A DNA stretch of 64,000 nucleotides from Melghirimyces thermohalophilus (GCF_900102685.1 NZ_FMZA01000001.1:62001-126000), one strand, 5' to 3'. Counted from the first letter of the stretch, positions 24,265 to 33,661 are shown. Made by a program: numbers and translations. The notes: generated by a model not told the origin, from the letters alone.

Positions 24265-25347
24265 ATGGATACGGCGAGTTATGTGAATCGGTTGTTAGAG
24301 GAGGCCTTGGATACCCGGGCCAGCGATGTGCATCTGGAGCCGAGAGCGGAGGTTTTGCAGATTCGACAGCGGGTGGATGGTTTCTTGGTTCCCGTCGGCT
24401 CCGTTTCCAAAGAGGAGATGTATCCATTGATCTCCCGGCTGAAGGTGATGGGGAACCTGGATATCGGGGAAAAACGCCTGCCCCAGGATGGGGCCCTGAC
24501 AGTGACCCACCGGGGAGAACGGGTGGATGTGCGCGTCTCCAGTATGCCTACGCTGTACGGGGAGAAGCTGGTGTTGCGGTTGTTGCGCAACCGTCCGGAA
24601 CAGATGTCGCTGGCGGAGTTGGGGATGGAGGAGGAGGAGCAAAAGCGGCTGACGGAGATCATTCGGCGCCCCGGTGGGCTGATCTTAGTCACCGGACCGA
24701 CGGGGGCGGGAAAGACCACCAGTCTGTACGCCATTTTGCAGGAGTTGAATCGGGAGGAGGTCAATGTAGTCACCTTGGAGGACCCGGTGGAATTCCAGCT
24801 GGCCGGGGTGAATCAGATCCAGGTGAACAACAAAGCCGGGTTGACTTTTTCCCGGGGACTTCGCGCCGTTCTGCGCCAAGATCCCAACATCATCATGGTC
24901 GGTGAGATCCGGGACGCCGAGACAGCAGATATCGCCATCCGGGCTGCTTTGACCGGTCATCTGGTCTTATCCACCTTGCACACGGTGGATGCCTGCAGCT
25001 CCATCACCCGCTTGTTAGATATGGGGATCGAACCTTACCGGATCGCTTCCGCTTTGACGGGGGTAGTCGCCCAGCGGCTGGTTCGACTCATTTGCCAGGG
25101 GTGTAAAGGGAAAGGGTGTGACGATTGCCGGCAGATGGGGTTTAAAAATCGGACTGGAGTGTTTGAGATTTTGTCGGTCAAGGAGGATTTCCATCCGCTG
25201 ATCGTGGATCGCGCTCCTCTGTCTCGACTGCGGCAAAACTTTCGGAAGGCGGGGATGCGTTCCCTCTCCGACGCGATGCTGGAGAAAGTGATGACGGGGG
25301 AGACGACCATATCCGAGTACCATCGTGTGGTGGACGTGTATGAGTAA
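24265..25347 (+). CDS. comGA: Competence pilus traffic ATPase ComGA
   Basis: Secretion-type ATPase that powers assembly of the competence pseudopilus. Walker A GPTGAGKTTSLYA, Asp box LEDPVEFQ, Walker B IIMVGEIRDAETADIA and His box LSTLHTVDA are all present. A CXXC-type cluster (CQGCKGKGCDDC) near residue 285 is typical of PilB/GspE zinc motifs. 360 aa. Start at ATG 24265 behind GGGGTGG; upstream in-frame ATG lacks an RBS. First gene of comG; I could not recognise certain ComK boxes in the 210 bp upstream. Confidence 0.95.
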   Translation: MDTASYVNRLLEEALDTRASDVHLEPRAEVLQIRQRVDGFLVPVGSVSKEEMYPLISRLKVMGNLDIGEKRLPQDGALTVTHRGERVDVRVSSMPTLYGEKLVLRLLRNRPEQMSLAELGMEEEEQKRLTEIIRRPGGLILVTGPTGAGKTTSLYAILQELNREEVNVVTLEDPVEFQLAGVNQIQVNNKAGLTFSRGLRAVLRQDPNIIMVGEIRDAETADIAIRAALTGHLVLSTLHTVDACSSITRLLDMGIEPYRIASALTGVVAQRLVRLICQGCKGKGCDDCRQMGFKNRTGVFEILSVKEDFHPLIVDRAPLSRLRQNFRKAGMRSLSDAMLEKVMTGETTISEYHRVVDVYE

Positions 25348-26383
25348 GCGGAAGAACAGATGGAGTGCCGACCGTCTGGCGGGATTTAGCCGACATCTGT
25401 CCGGATTGTTGCAGGCCGGATTTCCCCTGGTTCCCAGTCTGCGCCTGTTGTCGGAGCAGGAGGTGATTCGGGGAGAGGAAGCAGGGAGGATTCTCCGGCA
25501 GTTGGACGGCGGGATCAGCTTCTCGGAGGCCCTGGCCAAAGAAGGATTGCCGCCGCTGTTCATCTCCCTTCTCCGGGCGGCCGAGGAGTATGGGGATTAT
25601 GGTCATGGCCTTCAGCAATGTGAGCAGTATTATGCGGAGAAGGGCCGGTTGATACGCGAACTAACCCGGACCTTAACCTATCCCGCGGTGGTTTTGCTGC
25701 TGGTGGTGTTGGCTTTTCTATTCCTGATGACGACAGTGGTGCCTCGGTTTTCAGATATGTATGAAACGATGGGTTTGTCGCTGCCTGTGTATACGCAGTT
25801 ATTTATTTCCTTTCATGAGTCGCTGCGAATCGTCTTTTTGGTTGTGGGGATGGCTTTTCTTCTCGCTGTAGTGGCAATCATGATCATCCGCCGTCTCCCT
25901 TCTGACAGGCGAAACCGGTGGACAGCTCCCCTCTATCGTCTTCCGGTGGTGCGCTCCTATTTTGCCCTTCGCTTTACTCACTATTTGGCGATTCAACTCG
26001 GTTCTTTGCTCCGAGCGGGCCTCCCTTTGTTAAAAGCGGTGGAAGTGATCAATGAGTTGATCCCCTGGCCACCGTTGAAAACGGGCATGGTGCGAATCCG
26101 GGAAAGGTTGTTGGCGGGTGAGCCCCTGCATCGGGCCTTGAAACGGGAAGGCCCCCTCTTTCTTCCCTCCTTGAACCGGATGGTGGCCTTAGGTGAAGAG
26201 TCAGGGGAGCTTGATCAGGCGTTGTTGAGCCTGGCCAAGAGCACGGAAATGATGATGAAGGAGCGGTTGGATCGATTCACTCGCAGCCTGGAGCCGATCC
26301 TGATCTTTGTGATCGGGTTGATGATGGCGATGACGGTGTTGGCACTGTTTTTGCCGATGCTAAACCTGGTGCGGGCCATTTGA
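25340..26383 (+). CDS. comGB: Competence pseudopilus membrane platform ComGB
   Basis: A GspF/PilC-type polytopic protein, 347 aa. Two repeats of the T2SF domain, each ending in membrane helices (TYPAVVLLLVVLAFLFLMTTVVP; PILIFVIGLMMAMTVLALFLP). It starts inside the end of comGA (8-bp overlap). Works with ComGA at the cell membrane. Confidence 0.93.
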   Translation: MSKRKNRWSADRLAGFSRHLSGLLQAGFPLVPSLRLLSEQEVIRGEEAGRILRQLDGGISFSEALAKEGLPPLFISLLRAAEEYGDYGHGLQQCEQYYAEKGRLIRELTRTLTYPAVVLLLVVLAFLFLMTTVVPRFSDMYETMGLSLPVYTQLFISFHESLRIVFLVVGMAFLLAVVAIMIIRRLPSDRRNRWTAPLYRLPVVRSYFALRFTHYLAIQLGSLLRAGLPLLKAVEVINELIPWPPLKTGMVRIRERLLAGEPLHRALKREGPLFLPSLNRMVALGEESGELDQALLSLAKSTEMMMKERLDRFTRSLEPILIFVIGLMMAMTVLALFLPMLNLVRAI

Positions 26384-26399
26384 GGAAAGGAGAATGATC

Positions 26400-26741
26400 A
26401 TGAACCCAAAGCGCGTTTGGCGGGATGAACGGGGCTTCACTCTGATTGAGATGCTGGTGGTGCTGTTTGTGATCGGTGTGATCATCGCTATCGCTCTTCC
26501 CAATCTGAAAGCGGCGGGGGAATCGGCCCAGGAAAAGGCTTGCGACGCTAACCGAAAACTGATCGGATCCCAGGCAGACAACTACTATTTGGATTTGGGA
26601 AGTTATCCTGACAATGCTCAACAGATGAAGCGGCGGGGCTATCTAAGGACGGTCCCCACTTGTCCCGCCAAAGGGAATTACCGGATCCAAAAGGATGCAC
26701 CGGTGGAGAAGCGGGTGACCTGCTCTGTTCATGGGGATTAA
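26400..26741 (+). CDS. comGC: Major pseudopilin ComGC
   Basis: 113 aa with a class III prepilin leader cut at ERG/FTLIEMLVVLFVIGVIIAIA, Glu at +5 of the mature protein. The two later cysteines can form the internal disulfide known in ComGC. The C-terminal region (SYPDNAQQMKRRGYL) is typical. I chose ATG 26400 over 26394, because AAAGGAG is 7 nt from the former and 1 nt from the latter. Confidence 0.95.
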   Translation: MNPKRVWRDERGFTLIEMLVVLFVIGVIIAIALPNLKAAGESAQEKACDANRKLIGSQADNYYLDLGSYPDNAQQMKRRGYLRTVPTCPAKGNYRIQKDAPVEKRVTCSVHGD

Positions 26742-27183
26742 ACAGTTATGGCGAGGTGATGGAGGTTGGAGCCTGGTGGAGTTGACCATCACTCTCACCC
26801 TTGCCGGTCTGATCACGGCATTGGCACTCCCTGCCTTTGTCCAGTGGGGGGATCGGCAGGAGCGGGAAGGGTTTCTAGGACTTCTCGCCGAGGATATACG
26901 GCTCGCCCAGCGTAAAGCTCAGATCGGGGAAGTCGATGTCTACCTAAAGGTGAATCGAGAGGGTTCCTCCTATGCTGTTTACCAGGGGAAACAGCGGCTG
27001 TCCAGAGGGACAGCGCCAGCCGGAACCCGCCTGACCAGCAACTTTCCTTCGGGTCAACTCGTCTTTCGCCCTTCGGGACAAAGCCGAGGGGGTACTTTTC
27101 AACTCATGCAGGGGAAGGAGATCGTCGGACGGGTTGTCGTACAGGTCGCCTCCGGTCGTCCCCGAGTGGAGGTGCAGCCATGA
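26731..27183 (+). CDS. comGD: Minor pseudopilin ComGD
   Basis: 150 aa; short leader and prepilin motif GG/WSLVELTITLTLAGLITALALP, then a beta-rich domain of GspH/ComGD size. Overlaps comGC by 11 bp. Trp at mature position 1 instead of Phe is unusual but does not remove the processing Gly or Glu5. Confidence 0.85.
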   Translation: MGIKQLWRGDGGWSLVELTITLTLAGLITALALPAFVQWGDRQEREGFLGLLAEDIRLAQRKAQIGEVDVYLKVNREGSSYAVYQGKQRLSRGTAPAGTRLTSNFPSGQLVFRPSGQSRGGTFQLMQGKEIVGRVVVQVASGRPRVEVQP

Positions 27184-27545
27184 TCCGGGATAAACAGGGG
27201 TTTACCTTGGTGGAGACGATGACCGCCCTGATGGTGTTCGGTATGTTGCTGTCTGTGGCGTTGCCAGTGCTTAGTGAACTGAAGATGCACCATGAAAGCC
27301 ACGTTCGGCGGACGCAAGCCTCTCACTTGCTGGAAGCGGAGATGGAGCGGATTCAATCCCCGACGGTCTCCGTTCCTTCCCAGGGGGAGAGGAAAAAAAC
27401 GATCGAAGGAACGGTGTATAAGCTCCGATGGCGGAAAAAAAGGGTGGAATCGCACTTGACGGGCTCTTATGTGGAAGTTTTATGGGTGGACGCGGTAGAA
27501 AAAGAGCGAAAACAAAGCCTCAAAAGCTTGACTTACACGCCTTGA
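27180..27545 (+). CDS. comGE: Minor pseudopilin ComGE-like
   Basis: 121 aa; leader MIRDKQG, then FTLVETMTALMVFGMLLSVALP. Its position between comGD and comGF defines it more than sequence, since ComGE proteins diverge strongly. Overlaps comGD by 4 bp. Confidence 0.8.
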   Translation: MIRDKQGFTLVETMTALMVFGMLLSVALPVLSELKMHHESHVRRTQASHLLEAEMERIQSPTVSVPSQGERKKTIEGTVYKLRWRKKRVESHLTGSYVEVLWVDAVEKERKQSLKSLTYTP

Positions 27546-28006
27546 TGCGAGGGGAGGGCGGATTCACCTATGTGGAACTGGCGGTGGTGATGTCTTTGTT
27601 GGTGCTGCTGATCCCGATTGTTCTCGCTGTCAGCCTGGAATTGGAAAAGGGGATGAAGACCATCCTGGCGGAACAGGCGTTGCGCTCGGGAGCGGGGGCT
27701 TTTGCCGCTGATGTCCGGGAGGATCTGCGCCAGGGGAAGAATTTTCGTTTGACATCGGAGGGGTGGCTGCTGTTTGAGCAACCGGAGGAAGGCACCATCC
27801 GTTATAAACTGGATAAGCGGCGGATCATTCGCAGTGTGAGCCAGTCCGGTCAATCCAACTTTCGCGGAACTACTGTCCTGATCCACGATGTCTATATGGT
27901 TCACTTTACCCCTGAAGCAGGCGGGGTTCGGATTGAGCTCGGGATGCAGAATTGGCACGGGGATTACGAGACGGAATTCTTCTTCCGGGGGAGGGTGGAC
28001 CCGTGA
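27545..28006 (+). CDS. comGF: Minor pseudopilin ComGF
   Basis: 153 aa; leader MRGEGG, then FTYVELAVVMSLLVLLIPIVLA, then the ComGF region (DVREDLRQG, WLLFEQPEEGTIRYKLDKRRIIRSV). The ATG shares its A with the comGE TGA. Confidence 0.88.
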   Translation: MRGEGGFTYVELAVVMSLLVLLIPIVLAVSLELEKGMKTILAEQALRSGAGAFAADVREDLRQGKNFRLTSEGWLLFEQPEEGTIRYKLDKRRIIRSVSQSGQSNFRGTTVLIHDVYMVHFTPEAGGVRIELGMQNWHGDYETEFFFRGRVDP

Positions 28007-28392
28007 AGGACTGCACATGGCTGAAGGATGAACGGGGAATGGCTCTTCCCTTTGCCCTGGCTGTAACGGTGTTGGCTTTTCTTTTGACATCGACGGCACT
28101 CTCCAGCTATTCCCGTTCCCTGCAGGCTGCGAATACGGACTGGGCTCGAATCCAGGCCCAATACGCCGCCGAAAGCGGACTCGCAAGGATGAGGCAGAGG
28201 GTATGTGCTGACCCTAACGGGGATCGCCCCCTGTCGACTCCTCTGAATGGATTCCACACCCGCAGCACGGTAGAGAAGACAGAGGATGGAATCTTCCGCA
28301 TTCGCTCCGTGGCCCAGAAGGAGAACGTGAAACAATCGATAGCGGCAGAACTCGACCCCCGCACCTGCACCATTCGTCGCTGGGAACCATAA
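28003..28392 (+). CDS. comGG: ComGG-like pseudopilus component
   Basis: 129 aa from a GTG overlapping the comGF stop, with GGGGAGG 9 nt upstream. A PilX-like N-terminus (DERGMALPFALAVTVLAFLLTSTALSS) lacks a canonical cleavage motif, as in ComGG, then a coiled segment (YAAESGLARMRQRV). Completes the seven-gene operon, all genes overlapping. Confidence 0.82.
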   Translation: MKDCTWLKDERGMALPFALAVTVLAFLLTSTALSSYSRSLQAANTDWARIQAQYAAESGLARMRQRVCADPNGDRPLSTPLNGFHTRSTVEKTEDGIFRIRSVAQKENVKQSIAAELDPRTCTIRRWEP

Positions 28393-28460
28393 CGTTCCAA
28401 AACGATGGGATCGGATATGTCCGCTTGGAGAGATGTACGATAAAGTATGGTTTCAATTTG

Positions 28461-28494
28461 AAAACGGAGTGGCTAAAAGTTCGCTCCGTTTTTT
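28461..28494 (+). terminator. Terminator after comG
   Basis: An aaacggag/ctccgttt stem is followed by T6. Confidence 0.85.
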
Positions 28495-28523
28495 AGTGTA
28501 GTCAGGAATGACAGGGTGAGAAC

Positions 28524-28679
28524 ATGTTTACCTGTTGCGGATATTTTCCGTTTCGGTGGTTGAAAGCGGTGGGGCTGATGGATCCCTTCCTAGCACAAAG
28601 AGCAGTATTCTTCGTATGTGTGGGTTCGGACATTTTTTTTACGTATTTGCAAAAGGGAGCAAAAATGGATCAAAGATAA
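28524..28679 (+). CDS. Possible 51-aa hypothetical protein
   Basis: ATG after AGGGTGAG. The frame (MFTCCGYFPFRWLKAVGLMD...) has paired Cys and a hydrophobic centre. No family recognised. The remainder of 28393-28872 holds the comG terminator and the aroK promoter only. Confidence 0.3.
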   Translation: MFTCCGYFPFRWLKAVGLMDPFLAQRAVFFVCVGSDIFFTYLQKGAKMDQR

Positions 28680-28832
28680 CCGGGATCAGCAACTGATCGG
28701 TTGTTCAGCGTGAATCAGACGGATGTCCGACGGTTATCGATAGATACATTGTACCCTTCCACTGCCAGTGAAAGATCCTCCGATTTAACCCCACTTCATT
28801 AATGGTAAACAAATGATGCGGTTGCTCCGTGT

Positions 28833-28838
28833 TATAAT
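28833..28838 (+). promoter_or_regulatory. -10 of the aroK transcript
   Basis: A consensus TATAAT lies 35 bp before the TTG start; the -35 is weak. Confidence 0.5.
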
Positions 28839-28872
28839 GAGCGAAACTTGTACATACGGGAGCGATGGTGGT

Positions 28873-29400
28873 TTGGAAAAGCATCACCTGATTTTGATCG
28901 GTTTTATGGGTACAGGAAAAAGCACCGTGGGCCGGATGCTGGCGGAAAGGTTGGGCTGGCCCTGGGTGGATACCGATACGGAAGTGGAGCGGCAAGCAGG
29001 AAGAAGTATCCCGGAACTGTTTGCGGAAGGCGGAGAGGTCCGGTTTCGGGAATGGGAAAAACGGATCTTATGGAAAGTGACTGAGGGAGAAACGAAAGTG
29101 ATCACCACTGGTGGAGGAATTGTGCTGGATCCAGCCAATACCAACCGCATTGCGACCAGCGGCTGGACCGTCGCTTTGGATGCGACGGAGGAGGAGTTGA
29201 TCCGGCGTCTGGTGTCGGATCAGTCCCGCCCGCTTCTCGAAGGCAACGCCCGACGGCGGGTGCGGGAACTGAAGCGGGAAAGGCAAGGGGTTTACGATTT
29301 TGCTGATTTTTATCTCGATACCACCGGGCTGACCCCGGCAGCATCGGTGGAACGGATTATCAAGAGTTGGAAAGGGTGTTCCGACGGCGGCGGGGTTTAA
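28873..29400 (+). CDS. aroK: Shikimate kinase
   Basis: Phosphorylates shikimate in chorismate synthesis. P-loop LIGFMGTGKSTVGRML, DTDTEVERQAG (Walker B/substrate Asp), FREWEKRIL with the conserved Arg, TTGGGIVLD, and the lid RPLLEG. 175 aa. TTG start with GGGAG 10 nt upstream; the ATGs further upstream (28813, 28834) sit at or before the promoter. Position after comG is the usual Bacillus arrangement. Confidence 0.93.
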   Translation: MEKHHLILIGFMGTGKSTVGRMLAERLGWPWVDTDTEVERQAGRSIPELFAEGGEVRFREWEKRILWKVTEGETKVITTGGGIVLDPANTNRIATSGWTVALDATEEELIRRLVSDQSRPLLEGNARRRVRELKRERQGVYDFADFYLDTTGLTPAASVERIIKSWKGCSDGGGV

Positions 29401-29443
29401 AGCGTTGTCCCCTGGATACACTGAAGAACAGGGGGTGGAGTCC

Positions 29444-29650
29444 ATGTCGACTCAGGACTTTCTCAAGTACCTGGTTCAGGAAATGGTGAAATATATGGAC
29501 ACGCCCAGGGATCGACGCAGGGAAGAGCGGATCAGCCGCAAACAGCAGCGTCCTTCCTGGGGAGTTCGCTGGTTTGGCATGGTCCCCTTCGGGATGAAGA
29601 TGTTTACGCATAAACAAAGGTCCCGTTTGAGAGGGGGCAATACCCGGTGA
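29444..29650 (+). CDS. YqzE family protein
   Basis: 68 aa. Matches YqzE: STQDFLKYLVQEMVKYMDTP start, a basic centre (RDRRREERISRKQQ), then RWFGMVPFGMKMF. In Bacillus it lies in the comG/aroK neighbourhood; function unknown. ATG after GGGGGTGGAG. Confidence 0.88.
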   Translation: MSTQDFLKYLVQEMVKYMDTPRDRRREERISRKQQRPSWGVRWFGMVPFGMKMFTHKQRSRLRGGNTR

Positions 29651-29820
29651 GACAAGACAATCCTTCCTACCGACTGGTCAACCTGAAAGACCGGAATGAT
29701 GTCCTCGATCGGATCACCCGGGCCGAGCAGGAGCTAAACCAATTGATGGACGGTCAGGTGGCATTGATCGCCTATGTAAAAGATGAAGAAAAATCAACTG
29801 GTGCCAACAATAACGGATAA
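29647..29820 (+). CDS. Small hypothetical protein
   Basis: 57 aa from a GTG overlapping the YqzE stop by 4 bp (RBS GGGGGC). Charged and helical (RNDVLDRITRAEQELNQLMD), no membrane span. Family not recognised; the tight overlap supports expression. Confidence 0.55.
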   Translation: MRQDNPSYRLVNLKDRNDVLDRITRAEQELNQLMDGQVALIAYVKDEEKSTGANNNG

Positions 29821-29833
29821 AGAAGGTGAACTG

Positions 29834-30085
29834 ATGAACAACTATCGCGTCGCGGTGGAAGAAGGCTTAAACCATGTCAGCCAATATCTGCAAAGCCAAG
29901 GATGTCAGGTGGAACCCTTGAATGCTGATCAATTGCAAAACTGCGATTGCTGCGTCATCTCCGGTGAAGACAAAGATATGATGGGAATGCAGGACGCCAT
30001 GGGTCAAATGCAGGTGATCAACGCCGAGGGACTGACTCCCGAGGAAGTGTACCAATCCGTGCAACGGGGGATGAACCAGCAGTAA
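29834..30085 (+). CDS. UPF0180 (YkuS) family protein
   Basis: 83 aa. The UPF0180 layout is clear: YRVAVEEGLNHVSQYL, then NCDCCVISGEDKDMMGMQD with the conserved CDCC, then VINAEGLTPEEV. Function unknown. ATG behind AGAAGGTGA; third gene of a small run after aroK, closed by a terminator. Confidence 0.92.
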   Translation: MNNYRVAVEEGLNHVSQYLQSQGCQVEPLNADQLQNCDCCVISGEDKDMMGMQDAMGQMQVINAEGLTPEEVYQSVQRGMNQQ

Positions 30086-30120
30086 GGACAGGCAAGGAGA
30101 ATATAAAATTTTGATTAAGC

Positions 30121-30153
30121 CGGAGCCAACTTAGGGTATGGCTCCTTTTTTCC
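30121..30153 (+). terminator. Terminator
   Basis: A ggagcca/tggctcc stem is followed by T6. Confidence 0.85.
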
Positions 30154-30168
30154 GTTTGCGAAATGATA

Positions 30169-30174
30169 TATAAT
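30169..30174 (+). promoter_or_regulatory. -10 of ispG
   Basis: TATAAT 43 bp upstream of the ispG ATG. Confidence 0.5.
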
Positions 30175-30216
30175 GTACGGAGTGTGAGTTTCTATGGACT
30201 AAAGGGGCGATACCGA

Positions 30217-31314
30217 ATGTATCATCGCACTCAAACAAGACCCGTAAAAGTGGGTAACATTCAGATCGGCGGAAATGATCAGGTTGTTATTCAAAGCATG
30301 ACTACGACGAAAACCCATGACATAAAAGCCACAGTGGATGAAATCAACCGGCTTGAAGAGGCCGGCTGTCAGATTGTCCGGGTGGCTTGCCCCGATATGC
30401 GGGCTGCTGAAGCGATCCCGGAGATTAAGAAGCAGACCAATGTCCCGCTGGTAGCGGATATCCATTTTGACCACCGCTTGGCGCTAAAAGCGATCGAAGG
30501 CGGTATTGACAAAATCCGCATCAACCCGGGAAACATCGGGAAACGGGAAAAGGTGGAGGAAGTCGTAAAAGCAGCGAAGGAACGCGGCATCCCGATGCGG
30601 ATCGGGGTAAACGCTGGCTCCCTTGAAAAACGGATCCTGGAGAAATACGGGTATCCGACAGCGGACGGCATGGTGGAAAGTGCCTTGTACCACATCGGAA
30701 TCCTGGAGGATTTGGATTTCCACGATATTGTTGTCTCTCTGAAGGCTTCGGACGTGAGGCTGGCTATTGAAGCCTATACCAAGGCGGCGGAGCAAATCCC
30801 CTATCCGCTTCATCTGGGGATCACCGAGTCCGGCACACTCTTTTCGGGAACGGTCAAAAGCTCGGCGGGGATGGGTGCCGTCCTGTCCAGAGGGATTGGC
30901 TCTACCATGCGGATCAGTCTGAGTGCCGATCCGGTGGAAGAGGTAAAAGTGGGCCGGGAACTGTTGAAGAGTTTCGGTCTCGCGGCTAACGCCGCCACTC
31001 TGGTATCTTGCCCCACCTGCGGCCGGATCGAAATCGATTTGATCAGTATCGCCAATGAGGTGGAAGAGTACATCTCCAAAATTAAAGCACCGATTAAGGT
31101 GTCCGTATTGGGTTGTGCCGTCAATGGCCCCGGGGAGGCGAAGGAAGCCGATATTGGAATCGCCGGCGGCCGGGGTGAAGGTCTCTTGTTCCGACATGGA
31201 AAAACGATCCGCAAAGTCCCTGAGGATCAGATGGTGGAGGAACTGAAAAAGGAGATCGACAAAATCGCTGAGGAGTATCGTCAAAAAGAGGAACAGGAAA
31301 AACAAAAAGCGTGA
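30217..31314 (+). CDS. ispG: (E)-4-hydroxy-3-methylbut-2-enyl-diphosphate synthase
   Basis: The [4Fe-4S] enzyme that opens MEcPP in the MEP isoprenoid pathway. Start region [14 protein letters not shown] / [15 protein letters not shown] barrel with [10 protein letters not shown] and [11 protein letters not shown]-terminal cluster ligands in VSCPTCGR and [11 protein letters not shown]. 365 aa. ATG behind AAAGGGG. Monocistronic with its own terminator; electrons come from flavodoxin or ferredoxin. Confidence 0.96.
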   Translation: MYHRTQTRPVKVGNIQIGGNDQVVIQSMTTTKTHDIKATVDEINRLEEAGCQIVRVACPDMRAAEAIPEIKKQTNVPLVADIHFDHRLALKAIEGGIDKIRINPGNIGKREKVEEVVKAAKERGIPMRIGVNAGSLEKRILEKYGYPTADGMVESALYHIGILEDLDFHDIVVSLKASDVRLAIEAYTKAAEQIPYPLHLGITESGTLFSGTVKSSAGMGAVLSRGIGSTMRISLSADPVEEVKVGRELLKSFGLAANAATLVSCPTCGRIEIDLISIANEVEEYISKIKAPIKVSVLGCAVNGPGEAKEADIGIAGGRGEGLLFRHGKTIRKVPEDQMVEELKKEIDKIAEEYRQKEEQEKQKA

Positions 31315-31326
31315 CCTATGGATTTG

Positions 31327-31358
31327 AACAGCCGACGTCCCACGTCGGTTGTTTTTTT
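31327..31358 (+). terminator. Terminator of ispG
   Basis: A gccgacgt/acgtcggt stem is followed by T7. Confidence 0.88.
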
Positions 31359-31534
31359 ATGTATGCCCGACATGTACGTTTTCCGGGATGAGAGTCTAAA
31401 ACCCGTTTTTAAGGCGGAAGTGTCCCGCGGTGAGGTGGAGTGTGAAGGAGGCCGGTGACTTCCCTCTTGGTGATCATAAAATGAATGGATTCGTGGCAAC
31501 CTGAGAACAAAGTATAGATAAGGAGGCTTTTTCG

Positions 31535-31753
31535 ATGAGTACCTTTTCGCGTCTGGCCTTGATTTTGACGATTGTCGGAGCGATCAACTGGTTGTTGGTC
31601 GGCTTATTTCAATGGGATTTGGTGTCTGCTCTTTTTGGAGGGGATTCTATTCGGGAATCCTCCGGTTTCAGCCGGATCATCTACGCGCTGGTCGGTCTCG
31701 CTGGGATCTATGCCATTCGTTTCCTGATGAATAATCGAGTGCCTGCGAAGTAA
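31535..31753 (+). CDS. DUF378 family membrane protein (YuzA-like)
   Basis: 72 aa with two transmembrane helices. Family pattern: LALILTIVGAINWLLVGLFQWDLV, then RIIYALVGLAGIYAI. Function unknown. Strong RBS TAAGGAGG. Confidence 0.9.
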   Translation: MSTFSRLALILTIVGAINWLLVGLFQWDLVSALFGGDSIRESSGFSRIIYALVGLAGIYAIRFLMNNRVPAK

Positions 31754-31875
31754 ATGACGATCCCTTCTCTTAATCTGCTATGGCAGGTGTTTTTTGGTAC
31801 CTTCCCCCCGATGAACATGATAAGATAAGATCAGACAGAAGAATAAAAAGACAAAAAGGGAACGGGGGAGAGGGA

Positions 31876-32613
31876 ATGGCACCCGTAAAACCGGTGATTG
31901 GTATTACGCTCACCTATAGCGAGAGGGAAAAGCAGTTGACGTTGAAAAAGGACAACAGCGATGCCCTTCTGGATGTGGGAGGAATCCCCTTCCTGCTTCC
32001 TCTTACAAATGATCCGGATTCTCTCCGGGGGATGGTGGAAAGCATCGATGGGCTGATGTTGACTGGAGGGGATGATATTGATCCTTCGCTGTTCGGTGAG
32101 GAACCCCAGCCCGGTTTGGGGAGGGTGGAGCCGGAGCGGGACCGAATGGAAATTGCTTTGTCCCAAGCGATGGTAAGGGCGGGAAAACCGGTTCTTGCTC
32201 TCTGCAGAGGCTGTCAGGTCCTGAATATTGCTCTGGGCGGGGATATGTATCAGGATCTCGACAGTCAACGGGAGGATCTGATCCAACACGCCCAGCGCGG
32301 GCCTCGAGATTATCTTTCCCACAGCATCGAAATCCGTCGTGGTACCTTGCTGGAGCAGATCGCCGGCACTGATCGGGCGCGGGTCAACAGTTTCCATCAC
32401 CAGGCCCTTCGTCACATCCCGGAAGGTTACACCGTATCAGCCACGGCTCCCGATGGGGTGGTGGAAGCCTTTGAAAGGGTAGAAGAGCCCTTTATACTGG
32501 GCGTGCAGTGGCACCCGGAGAATCTGTATCGCCGGGATCCCTTTGCTCGTCGGATCTTTCGCAGTTTCGTGGACGCCTGCCGTGAATCAAAAACGACAAG
32601 AGCCGCACGATGA
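31876..32613 (+). CDS. Gamma-glutamyl-gamma-aminobutyrate hydrolase family (PuuD-like)
   Basis: A class I glutamine amidotransferase-fold hydrolase, 245 aa. Catalytic nucleophile in LALCRGCQVLNIALGGDMYQD, the His-Glu pair in GVQWHPEN, and the family loop TGGDDIDPSLFGE. PuuD members cleave gamma-glutamyl amides in polyamine breakdown; the exact substrate is uncertain here because no puu/pat genes are linked. ATG behind GGGGGAGAGG. Confidence 0.9.
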   Translation: MAPVKPVIGITLTYSEREKQLTLKKDNSDALLDVGGIPFLLPLTNDPDSLRGMVESIDGLMLTGGDDIDPSLFGEEPQPGLGRVEPERDRMEIALSQAMVRAGKPVLALCRGCQVLNIALGGDMYQDLDSQREDLIQHAQRGPRDYLSHSIEIRRGTLLEQIAGTDRARVNSFHHQALRHIPEGYTVSATAPDGVVEAFERVEEPFILGVQWHPENLYRRDPFARRIFRSFVDACRESKTTRAAR

Positions 32614-32634
32614 TCCCGTGCGGCTCTTTTTTTA
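32600..32634. terminator. Bidirectional terminator
   Basis: A perfect gagccgcacg/cgtgcggctc stem is followed by T7 and overlaps the hydrolase stop. It also serves the converging cydB. Confidence 0.9.
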
Positions 32635-33648
32635 TTTTTTCCCCTGGACGTAGTTGGCATTGAACAGAAAGAGTCGCAGCAAGAGGAGGAGGGAAGGAAT
32701 CAGCAGAAACAAGCCCGCGACAAAGGAAATGACCAGGGCCCAGCCCATGTTGGAGTGGGTGAGTCCGGAGTGAATGGTGATATAGGGATACAGAAGGTAG
32801 GGTAAGTGGGAGAACCCGTAACCAAAAAAGGCGAATCCAAACTGGAGCATCACCAATATAAAGGCCCACCCCAGGCGTTTTCCCCGCCCGATCAGATAGA
32901 CTGCTCCGAGAAAGCAAGCGAGGGAAAGCAGGAATACCCATGCGATCTCCCACATGTTTTGAAAATGTTCCTCATTGTGACGAGATAAAGCCATAAATAC
33001 CCACATACTGGCTACCATCGTCGGACTGCTCCAGAAGAGAGCATATTGGCGCAGGGTTTCAAAAGCGGGACCATCCTTGGCTTTATCCGCGTAGTAGGTT
33101 AAAAAGGAGGCGCTGATAAACAGGACGCTGACTACTGCGAGAAAAACCACAGACCAGGAGTAGGGACTGGTCAAGAGCTCCCAGGGAAGGAATCGGACCT
33201 TTCCTGCTGCCTCTTCCCGGATAAACCCCCCCTCGGAAATGGTTAAGACCGTCGATAGAGAAGCCGGGATCAACAGGCCTGTGATCCCGTATAAAAACAG
33301 AAAGCTGCTGTTCTGTCGCGCCCCGTAATTGGCAAAGGCGTAAAAGGAGCCCCGGATCGACAGCAGCAATAGCGCTATGCCTCCGGGAAGCAGCAGGGAA
33401 GTTCCGTAGTAATAGGCGGTATCCGGGAAAAATCCCACGATCCCCACAAAAAAGAAGACAAGAAACACGTTGGTCACTTCCCAGACCGGGGAGAGATACC
33501 GGTTGATCACTTGAGTGATACGATGTTCCTTTTTCGTCAGCACGCTGTAATAGGAAAAGAAACCGGCACCGAAGTCGATGGAGGCGACGATTAGATAACC
33601 GTACAAAAACGTCCATAGGACGGTGATACCGATCAGCTCCAGCGGCAA
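32632..33648 (-). CDS. cydB: Cytochrome bd oxidase subunit II
   Basis: 338 aa with about eight membrane helices; begins with the subunit II pattern (LWTFLYGYLIVASIDFGAGFF) and keeps the WEVTNVFLVFFFVG segment. Pairs with CydA in the quinol oxidase. Starts 13 bp after cydA stops. Confidence 0.9.
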   Translation of the reverse strand: MPLELIGITVLWTFLYGYLIVASIDFGAGFFSYYSVLTKKEHRITQVINRYLSPVWEVTNVFLVFFFVGIVGFFPDTAYYYGTSLLLPGGIALLLLSIRGSFYAFANYGARQNSSFLFLYGITGLLIPASLSTVLTISEGGFIREEAAGKVRFLPWELLTSPYSWSVVFLAVVSVLFISASFLTYYADKAKDGPAFETLRQYALFWSSPTMVASMWVFMALSRHNEEHFQNMWEIAWVFLLSLACFLGAVYLIGRGKRLGWAFILVMLQFGFAFFGYGFSHLPYLLYPYITIHSGLTHSNMGWALVISFVAGLFLLIPSLLLLLRLFLFNANYVQGKK

Positions 33649-33661
33649 TATGATCCCCCCG

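Noticed and set aside
30484-31305. 273-aa minus-strand ORF
   Set aside because: Antisense of ispG.
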